A stretch of DNA of 64,000 nucleotides from positions 62,001-126,000 of the forward strand of contig NZ_BNJW01000006.1 of the NCBI RefSeq assembly GCF_015751045.1, read 5' to 3'. Position numbers and translations under genes: made by a program. The first letter of the stretch is position 1; the number at the start of each line of letters is the position of its first letter. Shown here one piece after another: positions 27,857 to 37,040 of the stretch. The notes below the pieces were generated by a model. It saw nothing but the letters and a program-made list of their open reading frames with translations, was not told the origin of the DNA and did not search any database. This DNA comes from Enterococcus lactis (GTDB lineage: Bacteria; Bacillota; Bacilli; Lactobacillales; Enterococcaceae).

Positions 27857-29278
27857 ATGGAAAAGAAATCGACAGGTATTAGTAAGTGGGGACTGGTTGC
27901 TCTCGTTGTCAGTTCGTCAATCGGAAGCGGTGTGTTTGGAATCACGAGTGATCTGGCTAGTTCTGCCGTCCCTGGGCCAGCAATCCTTTCATGGATAATC
28001 GTCGGGATTGGTATTTTAGCTTTGGTATTATCGCTGAATCATTTAGGAGAAAAACGCCCAGATCTGGATGGCGGGATTTTTGGGTATGCAGAAGCTTCAT
28101 TTGGGAAGTTAGGTGGCTTCATTAGTGGCTGGGGCTATTGGTTGTCTGCGTGGCTAGGAAATGTTGCTTTTGCGACGATGCTAATGAGTGCCATGGGAGA
28201 ATTTTTTCCGATATTCAAAGGGGGACAAAATGTTCCTTCTATTTTATTTGCAAGTCTTTTTATTTGGGGTCTGACTTTATTAGTAAACAATGGGATTGAA
28301 GGAGCGAGCGTGATCAATACGATCGTGACGATCTGTAAATTAGTGCCATTATTCCTATTTTTAATATTTGTATTTATCGCATTTAAAGTGAATATATTCA
28401 CTACTGATTTTTGGGGCAACGTATCTGTTAATCTAGTGAATGGATCAGGACAGCAAGGAACGATCTGGTTGCAGATCAAAGGTTGTTTGATGGTCATGAT
28501 GTGGGTCTTTGTAGGGATCGAAGGTGCAAGTGTTTTAGCTAACCGCGCGAAGAAACGTTCAGAAGCCCAGCAAGCCTCAATCATTGGGCTGCTTTGTTTA
28601 TTGTTTATCTATATCCTTGCTTCGATCTTGCCATACGGTGTCTTATCTCAAGAAGAGTTAGCAACTATTTCACAACCTGCTATGGCAAATATTTTAAAAG
28701 GAATCGTGGGAAATTGGGGAGCGGCACTGATCAATATCGGCTTGATCATTTCGATCATCGGTTCTTGGCTGTCTTGGACGATGCTCCCAGCAGAAACAAC
28801 GATGTTGATGGCTCGAGACGGTCTGTTGCCGAAAGCTTGGGGAAAAACGAATAAAAAAAATGCCCCAACTTATTCGTTAGTTGTTACTGCCATCTTGACT
28901 AATCTATTCTTATTGACTTTCTTAGTTACTGATTATGCCTATCAATTTGCCTATTCTTTATGTACAGCGGCAATCTTGATTTGTTATCTGCTTGTCGGAA
29001 TCTATCAAGTCCAGTTTTCTTTAAAAGAAGGAGTCAAAAAACAAGTAGTGATCGGTGGGATTGCTGTAGTTTTTGAATTGATGGGAATCATTTTAGCAGG
29101 ATTTTCTTATGTCCTTTTATGTAGTATTGCTTATCTTCCTGGTTTTTGCTTCTACTGGATCGCTTGTCGGGAAACCAACCATCAAATCACGGGAAAAGAA
29201 AAAGTAATGATTGGGCTGATTTGTGTGGCCGCACTGCTTTCAATCGGGTTGCTTGCTGTAGGCTGGATCAAGATATAA
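27857..29278 (+). CDS. APC-family basic amino acid antiporter (ArcD-like)
   Basis: Twelve-to-fourteen-helix transporter, 473 aa. It opens GLVALVVSSSIGSGVFGITSDLA, the helix-1 binding motif of the arginine/ornithine (APA) antiporter group, and has GVEGASV-like FVGIEGASVLANRAKKRSEAQQAS at the helix 6 region. AAGGTGAT is six bases before the ATG at 27857, so that start is preferred to GTG 27842. Its partner aminotransferase starts 13 bp downstream, an ArcD-ArcT-like pair. Exchange of arginine/ornithine or a related amino acid is inferred; no arcABC genes are in the window. Confidence 0.82.
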   Translation: MEKKSTGISKWGLVALVVSSSIGSGVFGITSDLASSAVPGPAILSWIIVGIGILALVLSLNHLGEKRPDLDGGIFGYAEASFGKLGGFISGWGYWLSAWLGNVAFATMLMSAMGEFFPIFKGGQNVPSILFASLFIWGLTLLVNNGIEGASVINTIVTICKLVPLFLFLIFVFIAFKVNIFTTDFWGNVSVNLVNGSGQQGTIWLQIKGCLMVMMWVFVGIEGASVLANRAKKRSEAQQASIIGLLCLLFIYILASILPYGVLSQEELATISQPAMANILKGIVGNWGAALINIGLIISIIGSWLSWTMLPAETTMLMARDGLLPKAWGKTNKKNAPTYSLVVTAILTNLFLLTFLVTDYAYQFAYSLCTAAILICYLLVGIYQVQFSLKEGVKKQVVIGGIAVVFELMGIILAGFSYVLLCSIAYLPGFCFYWIACRETNHQITGKEKVMIGLICVAALLSIGLLAVGWIKI

Positions 29279-29291
29279 GGGGGAAAGAAAC

Positions 29292-30410
29292 ATGGAAATC
29301 GCAAATTTCGGTGTAGAAGAATGGCTAAATAAATGGGAGAAGAAAGCGGTATATGATATTGCACAAAGTTCGATCGAAGCATTGACATTAGACGAACTCG
29401 TTGGCTTAGACGGGACTAGCGTAAGTGAATTTTTCGAAAACCGCAAAAATGAACCATTGGACTATGGGTGGATCGAAGGATCAGATGCGTTCAAAGAAGA
29501 AGTCGCTTCTCTTTATCAAACCGTCGATCCAGAAAACATCTTACAAACGAACGGAGCGACTGGTGCTAATCTTTTAGCTCTATACGCGTTAGTGGAAGCA
29601 GGAGACCATGTTGTTTCGATGCTTCCCACTTATCAGCAATTATATGACATCCCCAAATCTTTAGGTGCCACTGTTGACTTTGTTCATTTGAAGGAAGAAG
29701 AAGATTGGCAGTTTGATTTAGAACAGCTGGAAGACTTAGTCAAACCTGAAACAAAGATCATCTGTTTGAATAGTGCAAACAATCCTACAGGCACATTGCT
29801 AGATCGGAAAGCTTTAGAAAAAATCGCAGAAATTGCTCGTACAGTAGATGCATATGTATTGATAGATGAAGTATATGCGCCTTTAACGGATAAAGGTGAA
29901 TTCTTGTCGATCGTAGATGTCTATGAGAAAGGTATAGCAACCAATTCCCTATCCAAAACCTACTCCATTCCAGGTATCCGTATTGGCTGGACAGCTACTG
30001 GACCTGAGTTGGCAGAGGTTTTTCGAAAATATCGAGACTACACGATGATTTGCGGCGGAGTCCTGTCAGATGATCTTGCTGTACATGCATTGAAGAACAA
30101 AGAAAAAATCTTGGAGCGAAACCAAAAGATCATTACAGAGAACCTTGCGATTTTAAAACAATGGGTAGCAAATGAACCGAAAGTTGAACTTGTCGCTCCC
30201 AATTACGTCTCTACTTCTTTCATCAAATTAACCATCGAAGAAGATGATCAGACATTTTGTATCAATTTATTAGAAGAAACAGGAGTACTATTAGTACCAG
30301 GAAGTGCCTTTGATTTACCGAAGCATGCCCGACTAGGTTACTGTTGTAAAAAAGAAACCTTGGAAAAGGGATTATCCCTCTTATCTGAATTCTTGAAAAA
30401 ACAGGACTAA
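29292..30410 (+). CDS. PLP-dependent class I/II aminotransferase (ArcT-like)
   Basis: 372-aa fold-type I aminotransferase. PLP-binding features are the TNGATGANLLALYALV glycine-rich segment, NSANNPTGTLL, the Asp in VLIDEVYAPL and the Schiff-base Lys in NSLSKTYSIPGIRIGW. It resembles the transaminase (ArcT) found with arginine catabolism genes in lactobacilli, and here it follows an ArcD-like antiporter at 13 bp, so transamination of the imported amino acid is the likely job. Substrate is not provable from sequence. Confidence 0.82.
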   Translation: MEIANFGVEEWLNKWEKKAVYDIAQSSIEALTLDELVGLDGTSVSEFFENRKNEPLDYGWIEGSDAFKEEVASLYQTVDPENILQTNGATGANLLALYALVEAGDHVVSMLPTYQQLYDIPKSLGATVDFVHLKEEEDWQFDLEQLEDLVKPETKIICLNSANNPTGTLLDRKALEKIAEIARTVDAYVLIDEVYAPLTDKGEFLSIVDVYEKGIATNSLSKTYSIPGIRIGWTATGPELAEVFRKYRDYTMICGGVLSDDLAVHALKNKEKILERNQKIITENLAILKQWVANEPKVELVAPNYVSTSFIKLTIEEDDQTFCINLLEETGVLLVPGSAFDLPKHARLGYCCKKETLEKGLSLLSEFLKKQD

Positions 30411-30411
30411 A

Positions 30412-30461
30412 CAAAAACACTGCAAGGACAGTCTGTGACAACTGTTCAAGCAGTGTTTTTC
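30412..30461. terminator. Terminator between convergent genes
   Basis: AAAACACTGC pairs with GCAGTGTTTT across a 26-nt loop, with T-run on the plus strand and A-run before it. Confidence 0.8.
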
Positions 30462-30469
30462 ATTTACGC

Positions 30470-31762
30470 TTATTGTCTATGAAAAGGAGAGTGCTCTGAA
30501 GATATGGAGACTCCTGAAGCTTTTTCTTCTGCAGTTTCTTGCTGATGGATCTCTTGTGTATTGTGTCGTACAAGCAAGAAGTTGACCAAAACAAGAAGAG
30601 AAGTTGAAAGAAAAACGCCACGATAACCAAATGCACTGGAAACACTGGAGCCAATCATAGGTCCTACTACGTTACCAGTTGCTTGGAAAGATTGGTTATA
30701 ACTGAAGATCCGTCCAGCAGCTTGATGAGGCGAATATTTTGTGATCAATGCTTGGACAGCAGGAAGCAGACAAGCATCAGAGATACCAATCAAAAAACGT
30801 AAGGCAGCTAATTGCCAAACATTCGTGACAAATGCCATTGGGATATAAACCAAAATCGCAAAACCCAAACCAATCGCAAGTATTCTTTCACTCCCAATCT
30901 TGTCACCTAAGCGACCAAATCTTGGAGCGGCTATCAAAGTAGCAATTCCAGGTATCGAAGCGATGATTCCGCTGATCAATGTAACATTGCCATGTCCATG
31001 CAGCAATTGACGAATGTACAGACTGATGATTGGACTGATGGAATTGTTGGATGCTTGGATGATCATCGTTGTGACGAACATACCGATGACGACGTGTGGA
31101 TATTTCAAGTCTTTGAAAATCTGTTTGGCAGAAACCATGTTTTCTTTTTTCACTGGGACAAATTTTTCATGGACGAAAAACAGACTCAACAAGAAGACGA
31201 AAAATAAGATAATCCCTGTAATGAAAAAGGTAGGGCGATAGCCAAACGCTGAAGCAGAGATCCCGCCAAGAAGCGGTCCAAGTAATGTTCCTGTAACAGA
31301 ACCAGTTGCTAAGGTTCCAAGAACTTGACCACTTTTTTCTTTTGGCGTTCCAGTTGCGACAAGGGCAGTGGCATTACTGATATAACCAGAAAAAATCCCT
31401 TGAAGCAGACGCAATGCGACTAATTGATACACACTAGTCACGCAGCCCATCAAAGAAATGACGATTGCCATTCCCAATGAAGCACGCAACAGCATCAATT
31501 TTCTTCCTTTTTGGTCGGCTAATTTCCCCCACCAAGGAGAGATCAGCGTAGTCACCAAGAAAGTAGATGAAAAAGTCAATCCGCTCCAAAAGTTCAATTG
31601 TGCCGTACTATAATTACCTAACGTATCTATGTAAAGTGACATAAAAGGCATGACTAAACTAAATCCGATACCAGCCATAAATGTTCCAAACCATAAGACA
31701 AACAAGTTTTGTTCCCAAGTTTCTCTTTTCCTAAATAATTTTTCCTTTATTCTTGCAGCCAA
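30470..31762 (-). CDS. MFS multidrug efflux transporter (DHA1, MdtG/NorA-like)
   Basis: 430-aa, twelve-helix drug:proton antiporter type. The MFS motif A is WWGKLADQKGRKLMLLRA after helix 2, repeated as RFGRLGDKIGSERIL after helix 8, and GSVTGTLLGPLLGG is the antiporter motif C. It is divergent from a TetR gene, with a shared palindrome sitting between its -35 and -10, so it should be induced by a ligand of that repressor. Which compounds it exports cannot be told. Confidence 0.87.
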   Translation of the reverse strand: MAARIKEKLFRKRETWEQNLFVLWFGTFMAGIGFSLVMPFMSLYIDTLGNYSTAQLNFWSGLTFSSTFLVTTLISPWWGKLADQKGRKLMLLRASLGMAIVISLMGCVTSVYQLVALRLLQGIFSGYISNATALVATGTPKEKSGQVLGTLATGSVTGTLLGPLLGGISASAFGYRPTFFITGIILFFVFLLSLFFVHEKFVPVKKENMVSAKQIFKDLKYPHVVIGMFVTTMIIQASNNSISPIISLYIRQLLHGHGNVTLISGIIASIPGIATLIAAPRFGRLGDKIGSERILAIGLGFAILVYIPMAFVTNVWQLAALRFLIGISDACLLPAVQALITKYSPHQAAGRIFSYNQSFQATGNVVGPMIGSSVSSAFGYRGVFLSTSLLVLVNFLLVRHNTQEIHQQETAEEKASGVSISSEHSPFHRQ

Positions 31763-31803
31763 TTAGACTCCTTCTTTCTGAAAATTTTCATCTACGACTC
31801 TTT

Positions 31804-31832
31804 ATTATAAACTACAATATGTAGTTTATCAA
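31804..31832 (-). promoter_or_regulatory. Promoter of the efflux gene with embedded TetR operator
   Basis: On the minus strand: TTGATA (31832-31827), a 17-bp spacer, TATAAT (31809-31804). A perfect inverted repeat, ATAAACTAC and GTAGTTTAT separated by 5 bp (31807-31829), fills the spacer. This is the expected operator of the divergent TetR protein. Confidence 0.85.
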
Positions 31833-31893
31833 TGAAAATCTCTTTTTTCTCGTTCTTTTTCGTGGTAAACTGAAAGAGTGAAGGATTTATTTT

Positions 31894-32472
31894 ATGAGAG
31901 GAAACATGGAAATGAAAAAAAGAAATCTGTCTCAAGAGAAAATCATCGACTGCTTTCGAGAACTAGCAGAAGAGATGGATGTTCAGCAAATAACCTTTCA
32001 GCATTTAGCAAAACGCTTGGATATCAAGGCTCCCTCGCTGTATAACCATTTCAAAAATATTCGTGATGTCAAAACAGCGTTAACAGCAAAACTTCTGCAG
32101 GAACTTAATGACCAGCTGCGTCGGGCTCTTGTGGGGAAAAGTGGTCAGGAAGCACTGCAGATCTATGCAGAAACTTATCGATCCTTTGCTTTTTCGAATC
32201 AAGCAGTGTATGAGTTGCTGATCAGTGTGCCCCACACCAATGAAGCAGTTTTATTAGAGGGAATCCATGAAACGAACCAGATCATTTTGCAGATCTTTGA
32301 GGCTTTTCAGTTAACGAAAGAAGAAAAAGTCCACCGAAGCAGAGAATTACGTAGTATGATCCACGGCTATCTTTCCTTGCGTTTTTTAGGATACTTTACA
32401 AAAGAACCGACAATCGATCCAGAGGACAGCTATTTTTGGATGATCAATGACTTTATCGCTACTTTGCCTTAA
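31894..32472 (+). CDS. TetR-family transcriptional repressor
   Basis: 192-aa regulator. The N-terminal helix-turn-helix (about 25-58) reads ITFQHLAKRLDIKAPSLYNHFKNIRDV, with the classic YNHF contact motif; the rest is a helical ligand-binding domain of the TetR_C_33/WHG type (ELLISVPHTNEAVLLEGIHE, MIHGYLSLRFLGYF). It faces the MFS pump, and the intergenic palindrome overlaps that gene's promoter, so it probably represses the pump. ATG at 31894 has AAGGA eight bases upstream; ATGs at 31906 and 31912 are possible alternatives. Confidence 0.88.
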   Translation: MRGNMEMKKRNLSQEKIIDCFRELAEEMDVQQITFQHLAKRLDIKAPSLYNHFKNIRDVKTALTAKLLQELNDQLRRALVGKSGQEALQIYAETYRSFAFSNQAVYELLISVPHTNEAVLLEGIHETNQIILQIFEAFQLTKEEKVHRSRELRSMIHGYLSLRFLGYFTKEPTIDPEDSYFWMINDFIATLP

Positions 32473-32600
32473 ACAATCAGATTCATTGGTATCATTTTCA
32501 AGATGTTCATTAAATGATCCTTTTATAAGAGAAAATTCTTGCAACTTTCTTGAAAAGTGACTAAGATGAGTCTAGAAAAGCTGAAAGAAGGAGCACGAGT

Positions 32601-32978
32601 ATGTATCAAGTAATTACCATGTTCGGGGACAATGAGCCTTGGTGGTTTTTTGAAGACTGGGAAGAAGATATTGAAGCAGAAGAAACATTCGAGTCTTTTG
32701 AAGAAGCACGACAAGCGTACGAAAAACAATGGATCGCGATCCATCAAAATTATGAATATATCAATGCAAAAAGCAACTTTCTCAGCGCCTTTTGGAATGA
32801 CGGAGATGAGCGCTGGTGTGAAGAGTGTGACGATGATTTACAGCAATACAAGGGACTTGCGTTGTTGAAAAATCATCAGCCCATCACAGTAGAAAGCAGA
32901 AAGGAATTTTATGAAACAACTAATTCTAGCGGAAAAACCAAGCGTTGCGAAAGACCTAAGCAAGGTGCTTGGTGCTAA
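32601..32978 (+). CDS. DUF1033 protein
   Basis: 125-aa acidic protein of the DUF1033 family (YozB/YneA-like small proteins of Lactobacillales). It starts MYQVITMFGDNEPWWFFEDWEEDI, the conserved, Trp-rich family core, and ends with WNDGDERWCEECDDDLQQYKGLALL. Role unknown. Its last 68 bases overlap the start of topB in another frame, so the final 20 or so residues are dictated partly by TopB coding. AGAAGGAGCAC precedes the ATG. Confidence 0.82.
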   Translation: MYQVITMFGDNEPWWFFEDWEEDIEAEETFESFEEARQAYEKQWIAIHQNYEYINAKSNFLSAFWNDGDERWCEECDDDLQQYKGLALLKNHQPITVESRKEFYETTNSSGKTKRCERPKQGAWC

Positions 32979-34983
32979 TCAAAAGCACAAAAATTATTAT
33001 GAAGGACCCAAGGTGATCGTTACTTGGGCCCTTGGTCATTTATTAGGATTGAAAATGCCGGAAGATCTGAATAAGGAATGGCAGAGCTGGCAAATGGACA
33101 CGTTGCCGATGATTCCTAAAAAACTAGGAATCAAACCACTGCCTAAAACAGGACATCAATTAAAAGCAATCAAGCAGCTGGCTCAACGAAAAGATGTCTC
33201 AGAAGCAGTCATTGCGACAGATGCCGGAAGGGAAGGAGAACTTGTTGCTCGCTGGATCTTAGAGTATGTGCATTTCAATAAACCAGTGAAGCGGTTATGG
33301 ATCTCTTCTCAAACAGATAAAGCAATCAAAACAGGATTCAAGCAACTAAGACCTGCAAAAGAATATGATGCATTGTATGAATCTGCTCTTGCCCGGGCAA
33401 AAGCGGACTGGCTGGTAGGATTGAATGTGACCAGGGCCTTAACTGTGAAGTACGCCGATAATTTATCAGCAGGCCGTGTGCAGACACCGACACTAGCATT
33501 AGTGAGAGATCAAGAAAAGAAAATCGAGCAGTTCCGTCCACAAACGTATTTCACGATCACGTTGCACGCTGGAAAAGAACAAGCCAAAATGGTTCAAAAA
33601 AATCAATTTGCTTTAAAAACACAAGAAGAAGCACAAAAACTTGTTCAATTGATCAGTACAAGCAAAGGAACTGTCACAGAAGTCCAAGAAAAATTAAAAA
33701 CGGAATCTGCGCCGCTGCCTTATGATTTAACAGAGATCCAAAGAGAAGCCAATCAACGCTATGGCTATTCTGCAAAGAAAACATTAAGTCTTGTACAAAG
33801 TTTATATGAGACCCATAAAATCGTTACTTATCCGCGTACAGACAGCAAATATCTGACAAACGACATGAAAAGTACGATGAACGAACGACTGCAAGCAGTC
33901 AGCGACTTTGCTCCTGAGGTCAAGCAGTATTTGAAAAACGGAGCCATCGTCCAACAGACAAAAGTATTCCAAGACAATAAAGTGACCGATCACCATGCGC
34001 TTTTGCCAACTGAAAACCGAGCACGTTATGAAAAACTAAGTAATGAAGAGCAAAAAATCTATCAGATGATCGTCTCTCGTTTCTTAGGCTTATTTGCTCA
34101 ACCACACAAAGTCAGTCAGACAAAAGTCACGGTTGAATTTGGTAAAGAACAATTCATTTTCCGACAAAATCGTGTCGTCCAAGCAGGGTGGAAAGGCGAA
34201 ACGGAATCTGAAACGGAAACAGTCAAATGGGAAAAAGGAATGCGGATCAATCCTGATTTCACCATCAAAAAAGAATTATCTGCACCGCCTAAACCATTGA
34301 CAGAAGCAAGCTTGCTTGGACAAATGGAAAAATACAGTCTGGGAACCCCGGCTACTCGTGCAGAGATCATTGAGAAACTGATCAAATCAGAGTTGATGGA
34401 ACGTACCCCTCAAGGACTGCAAGTATCCCCTAAAGGTAAACAATTATTAGTATTAGTCAACCCATCTTTAGTGACACCGGATCTGACAGAGAGCTGGGAA
34501 AAAGACCTTGAAGCGATTGCTGCAGGAAAGAAACAAGCAGGAACCTTCTTGAATGGGATCGAAAAAGAAACAAAACGCTTGGTGAATGAAATCAAATCAA
34601 GCAAACAAGAATATCAAGATTTCTCGATCACCCAAAAGAAATGTCCAGAATGTGGGGCCAATCTGCGTGAGAAAAACACACGAGACGGCAAAATTTATGT
34701 CTGCACCAATTCAGATTGTAGCTACCGCAGAAGAAAAGATCCTAAAGTTTCCAACCATCGCTGCCCACAATGTCACCGGAAAATGGAAATCATCGAAGGC
34801 AAAAATGGTGCTTATTTCCGTTGTAAATACGACGGAACGACAGAAAAAATGCTTGATAAAAAAGAGCAGAAGAAGAAAATGACCAAACATGAAGAACGTC
34901 GCTTGCTGAAAAAATATGCACAGGCAGAAGAACCAGAAGAAAGCCCATTAGCAGCAGCACTAAAAGCGGCAATGAAGAAGTAA
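32911..34983 (+). CDS. topB: DNA topoisomerase III
   Basis: Type IA topoisomerase of 690 aa that decatenates and unwinds DNA during replication and recombination. The TOPRIM domain begins LILAEKPSVAKDLSKVLGA and has ATDAGREGELVARWI; the catalytic Tyr is in IVTYPRTDSKYL. Two zinc-ribbon motifs follow near the C-terminus (KCPECGANL...CTNSDC and RCPQCHRKM...FRCKYDG), then a basic tail. Start at 32911 is supported by AAAGGAA and lies inside the DUF1033 gene, suggesting coupling. Length is normal for a chromosomal topB. Confidence 0.96.
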   Translation: MKQLILAEKPSVAKDLSKVLGANQKHKNYYEGPKVIVTWALGHLLGLKMPEDLNKEWQSWQMDTLPMIPKKLGIKPLPKTGHQLKAIKQLAQRKDVSEAVIATDAGREGELVARWILEYVHFNKPVKRLWISSQTDKAIKTGFKQLRPAKEYDALYESALARAKADWLVGLNVTRALTVKYADNLSAGRVQTPTLALVRDQEKKIEQFRPQTYFTITLHAGKEQAKMVQKNQFALKTQEEAQKLVQLISTSKGTVTEVQEKLKTESAPLPYDLTEIQREANQRYGYSAKKTLSLVQSLYETHKIVTYPRTDSKYLTNDMKSTMNERLQAVSDFAPEVKQYLKNGAIVQQTKVFQDNKVTDHHALLPTENRARYEKLSNEEQKIYQMIVSRFLGLFAQPHKVSQTKVTVEFGKEQFIFRQNRVVQAGWKGETESETETVKWEKGMRINPDFTIKKELSAPPKPLTEASLLGQMEKYSLGTPATRAEIIEKLIKSELMERTPQGLQVSPKGKQLLVLVNPSLVTPDLTESWEKDLEAIAAGKKQAGTFLNGIEKETKRLVNEIKSSKQEYQDFSITQKKCPECGANLREKNTRDGKIYVCTNSDCSYRRRKDPKVSNHRCPQCHRKMEIIEGKNGAYFRCKYDGTTEKMLDKKEQKKKMTKHEERRLLKKYAQAEEPEESPLAAALKAAMKK

Positions 34984-34989
34984 GAAGAT

Positions 34990-35240
34990 GGAGGTTGTGA
35001 CAGAAGTGGTCAGCTTCAAGAAATAAGAAGGAATTGACGAAAATTGCTTTTCAAATTTTTGTAACATTTCGGCTTATTTTTCGAAGAAGCTACTTCTGGA
35101 ACACCGTATATCAGAGATTGTGAAAAAGCTGTTCTGCATCATCCTGCATCAAGTAATAAGAACAGCCAAGCAAAAACAGCTTATCATGTTTTTGAATTGG
35201 CTGGATTTATTACCGCAGATGCAAGCTTTTGAACACCGTT
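34990..35240 (-). repeat. EFAR-like repeat, two inverted units
   Basis: Unit c (about 34991-35106) and unit d (about 35113-35238) lie as reverse complements, each ending GAACACCG. Unit c has CAGAAGT and AGCTTC arms and corresponds to the unit at 38456 in the other orientation. Unit d has the AAAAGC/TGCATC arm type, with a short internal duplication of TCCTGCATCA. The 337 bp after topB contain nothing else but the hairpin at 35249. Confidence 0.85.
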
Positions 35241-35248
35241 TGTTCGGA

Positions 35249-35287
35249 AAGAGGGACTGTGACAAGATTTTTGTCACAGTCCCTCTT
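35249..35287. terminator. Hairpin terminator between topB and the glycosyltransferase
   Basis: Perfect 15-bp stem GAGGGACTGTGACAA/TTGTCACAGTCCCTC with T-rich flank. It is the short hairpin that accompanies EFAR-like units here. Confidence 0.85.
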
Positions 35288-35320
35288 CATTAAAAAAATG
35301 TTTACTTCATTTGACGTATA

Positions 35321-36268
35321 TTATTGGTGAGGCTTCAATTCATTTGGCTTCACTTTTTCTGTTTCTCTAATAATATAAACAGGACGTTGTTTCGTTTCTA
35401 AGAAGATTTTTCCGATATATTTTCCGATGATTCCAAGACATAACAGTTGGATTCCGCCGATGAATAGGAAGATCGAGACCATGGAAGGCCATCCTGATGT
35501 AGGATCACCAAACAGCAATGCCCGCAAAATAATGAACAAGATCGCAATACCAGAACAAACACAAGACAAAGCGCCGATAAATGAAGCAATCGTCAATGGC
35601 GCATCGGAGAAGTTCACGATACCATCAATCGAGTAGTTGAACAATTTCCAGAAGGACCAAGATGTTTCACCAGCTACACGTTCGCGGTTTTCATAAGAAA
35701 TATATTCTGTTTTGAATCCGACCCAACTGAATAATCCTTTTGAAAACCGGTTGTATTCTGTTAGTTCTAGGACAGCATCCACCATTTGTCGGGTCATCAA
35801 ACGGAAATCACGAGCGCCATCGACCATTTCTGTATCGCTGATTTTATTGATCAACTGGTAGAATTTTTTCGCAAAGAAACTGCGGATTGCAGGCTCACCT
35901 TCACGAGTCGAACGCCGGGTGCCGACACAATCGATATCAGAAGTAGTGATTCGTTCAATCATCTCAGGAAGCAGTTCAGGCGGATCTTGCAAGTCAACAT
36001 CCATAACAGTCACTAAATCTCCTGTAGAAGCTTGTAATCCTGCGTATAGAGCCGCTTCTTTCCCGAAATTTCTGGAAAATGAGACAAAGCGGACATAAGG
36101 ATAAGCTGCAGCTAGCTTCTTGATTGCTGCTAACGTACCGTCTTTTGATCCATCGTCAATAAATAAATATTCGAACTCATGGGTACCTTTGAATTTTTCA
36201 ACCTCATCAAAAAAAAGAGGAACCGTTTTTTCTTCATTGAAACATGGGACAACAATTGATACTTTCAT
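35321..36268 (-). CDS. Family 2 glycosyltransferase, polyprenyl-phosphate sugar transferase (GtrB/DPM1-like)
   Basis: 315-aa membrane-associated enzyme. The GT-A domain starts VSIVVPCFNEEKTVPLFF and has the sugar-nucleotide motif IDDGSKDGT, the metal motif VMDVDLQDPPELL and ARDFRLMTRQ; two C-terminal membrane helices (about 230-255 and 265-290) follow. Enzymes of this architecture load a sugar, often glucose or GlcNAc, onto undecaprenyl phosphate for decoration of wall or teichoic polymers. No flippase or acceptor gene is adjacent, so the polymer is unknown. Confidence 0.9.
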   Translation of the reverse strand: MKVSIVVPCFNEEKTVPLFFDEVEKFKGTHEFEYLFIDDGSKDGTLAAIKKLAAAYPYVRFVSFSRNFGKEAALYAGLQASTGDLVTVMDVDLQDPPELLPEMIERITTSDIDCVGTRRSTREGEPAIRSFFAKKFYQLINKISDTEMVDGARDFRLMTRQMVDAVLELTEYNRFSKGLFSWVGFKTEYISYENRERVAGETSWSFWKLFNYSIDGIVNFSDAPLTIASFIGALSCVCSGIAILFIILRALLFGDPTSGWPSMVSIFLFIGGIQLLCLGIIGKYIGKIFLETKQRPVYIIRETEKVKPNELKPHQ

Positions 36269-36513
36269 CGTTTCTATCCTTTCAATCGTATGTTTATATA
36301 TGGTTTACACTCAAAATTTAATAAACCTTAAATAACACCTTTTAAATTTGATTTTACGTAAAAGAACAGGTATTCTTTTGGTAAACTACCGTATTTAGTT
36401 TACCATGTTTCCTCGGTTTATCAAACTTTTAAGAACAATTTTTAGTAGTTGGCAAGTAATTTCGGACAGAGAAAAAGGAGGAAGCTCCAGTCTGTTGACC
36501 AGGAGCAAACAAA

Positions 36514-36978
36514 ATGAAAATACACACACCTATCGGCTTTTTATGGTTAGATGCAGATGAATCCGGGTTGACTGCTGTATCTTTTCAGCCAATTTCAGAA
36601 AGCGAATCAGCGAATCAGCAAATTTTAACGCGCACACAGGAACAGTTTGAAGAATATTTTGCGGGAAAAAGAAAAGAATTTGAAGTTCCTTTATCTATAA
36701 AGAGAGGTACGCCTTTTCAGCAAAATGTCTGGAAAGCTTTGTCGACCATTCCTTATGGAGAAATCCGAACGTATAAAGAAGTAGCCGTTGCTGTCGATAG
36801 TCCGAAAGCTGTGCGAGCGATTGGACAGGCAAATCGAACCAATCCATTGCCAATCGTTATTCCTTGTCATCGAGTGATCGGGCAAAATGGAAAACTGACA
36901 GGATATATGGGAAACGCAACAGATGGAGTCGAAATCAAACGCCAATTGCTGCTATTAGAAGGGTATCTGCAAAATTAA
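36514..36978 (+). CDS. ogt: Methylated-DNA--protein-cysteine methyltransferase
   Basis: Suicidal DNA repair protein of 154 aa that takes methyl groups from O6-methylguanine. The acceptor Cys lies in the invariant IVIPCHRVIGQNGKLTGY; TPFQQNVWKALSTIPYGEIRTYKEVA is the DNA-binding helix-turn-helix block and the Arg finger is in KAVRAIGQANRTNPLPI. CCAGGAG is nine bases before the ATG. Single gene ending in a hairpin terminator. Confidence 0.95.
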   Translation: MKIHTPIGFLWLDADESGLTAVSFQPISESESANQQILTRTQEQFEEYFAGKRKEFEVPLSIKRGTPFQQNVWKALSTIPYGEIRTYKEVAVAVDSPKAVRAIGQANRTNPLPIVIPCHRVIGQNGKLTGYMGNATDGVEIKRQLLLLEGYLQN

Positions 36979-37031
36979 AAAACAGTTGTGATTTGAACAT
37001 TGTTCCATGCGAGAATCACAACTGTTTTTTC
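36977..37031. terminator. Terminator between ogt and the YeiH-like gene
   Basis: AAAACAGTTGTGATT pairs with AATCACAACTGTTTT; A-run before, T-run after, so usable in both directions. Confidence 0.88.
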
Positions 37032-37040
37032 GTGTTTATT

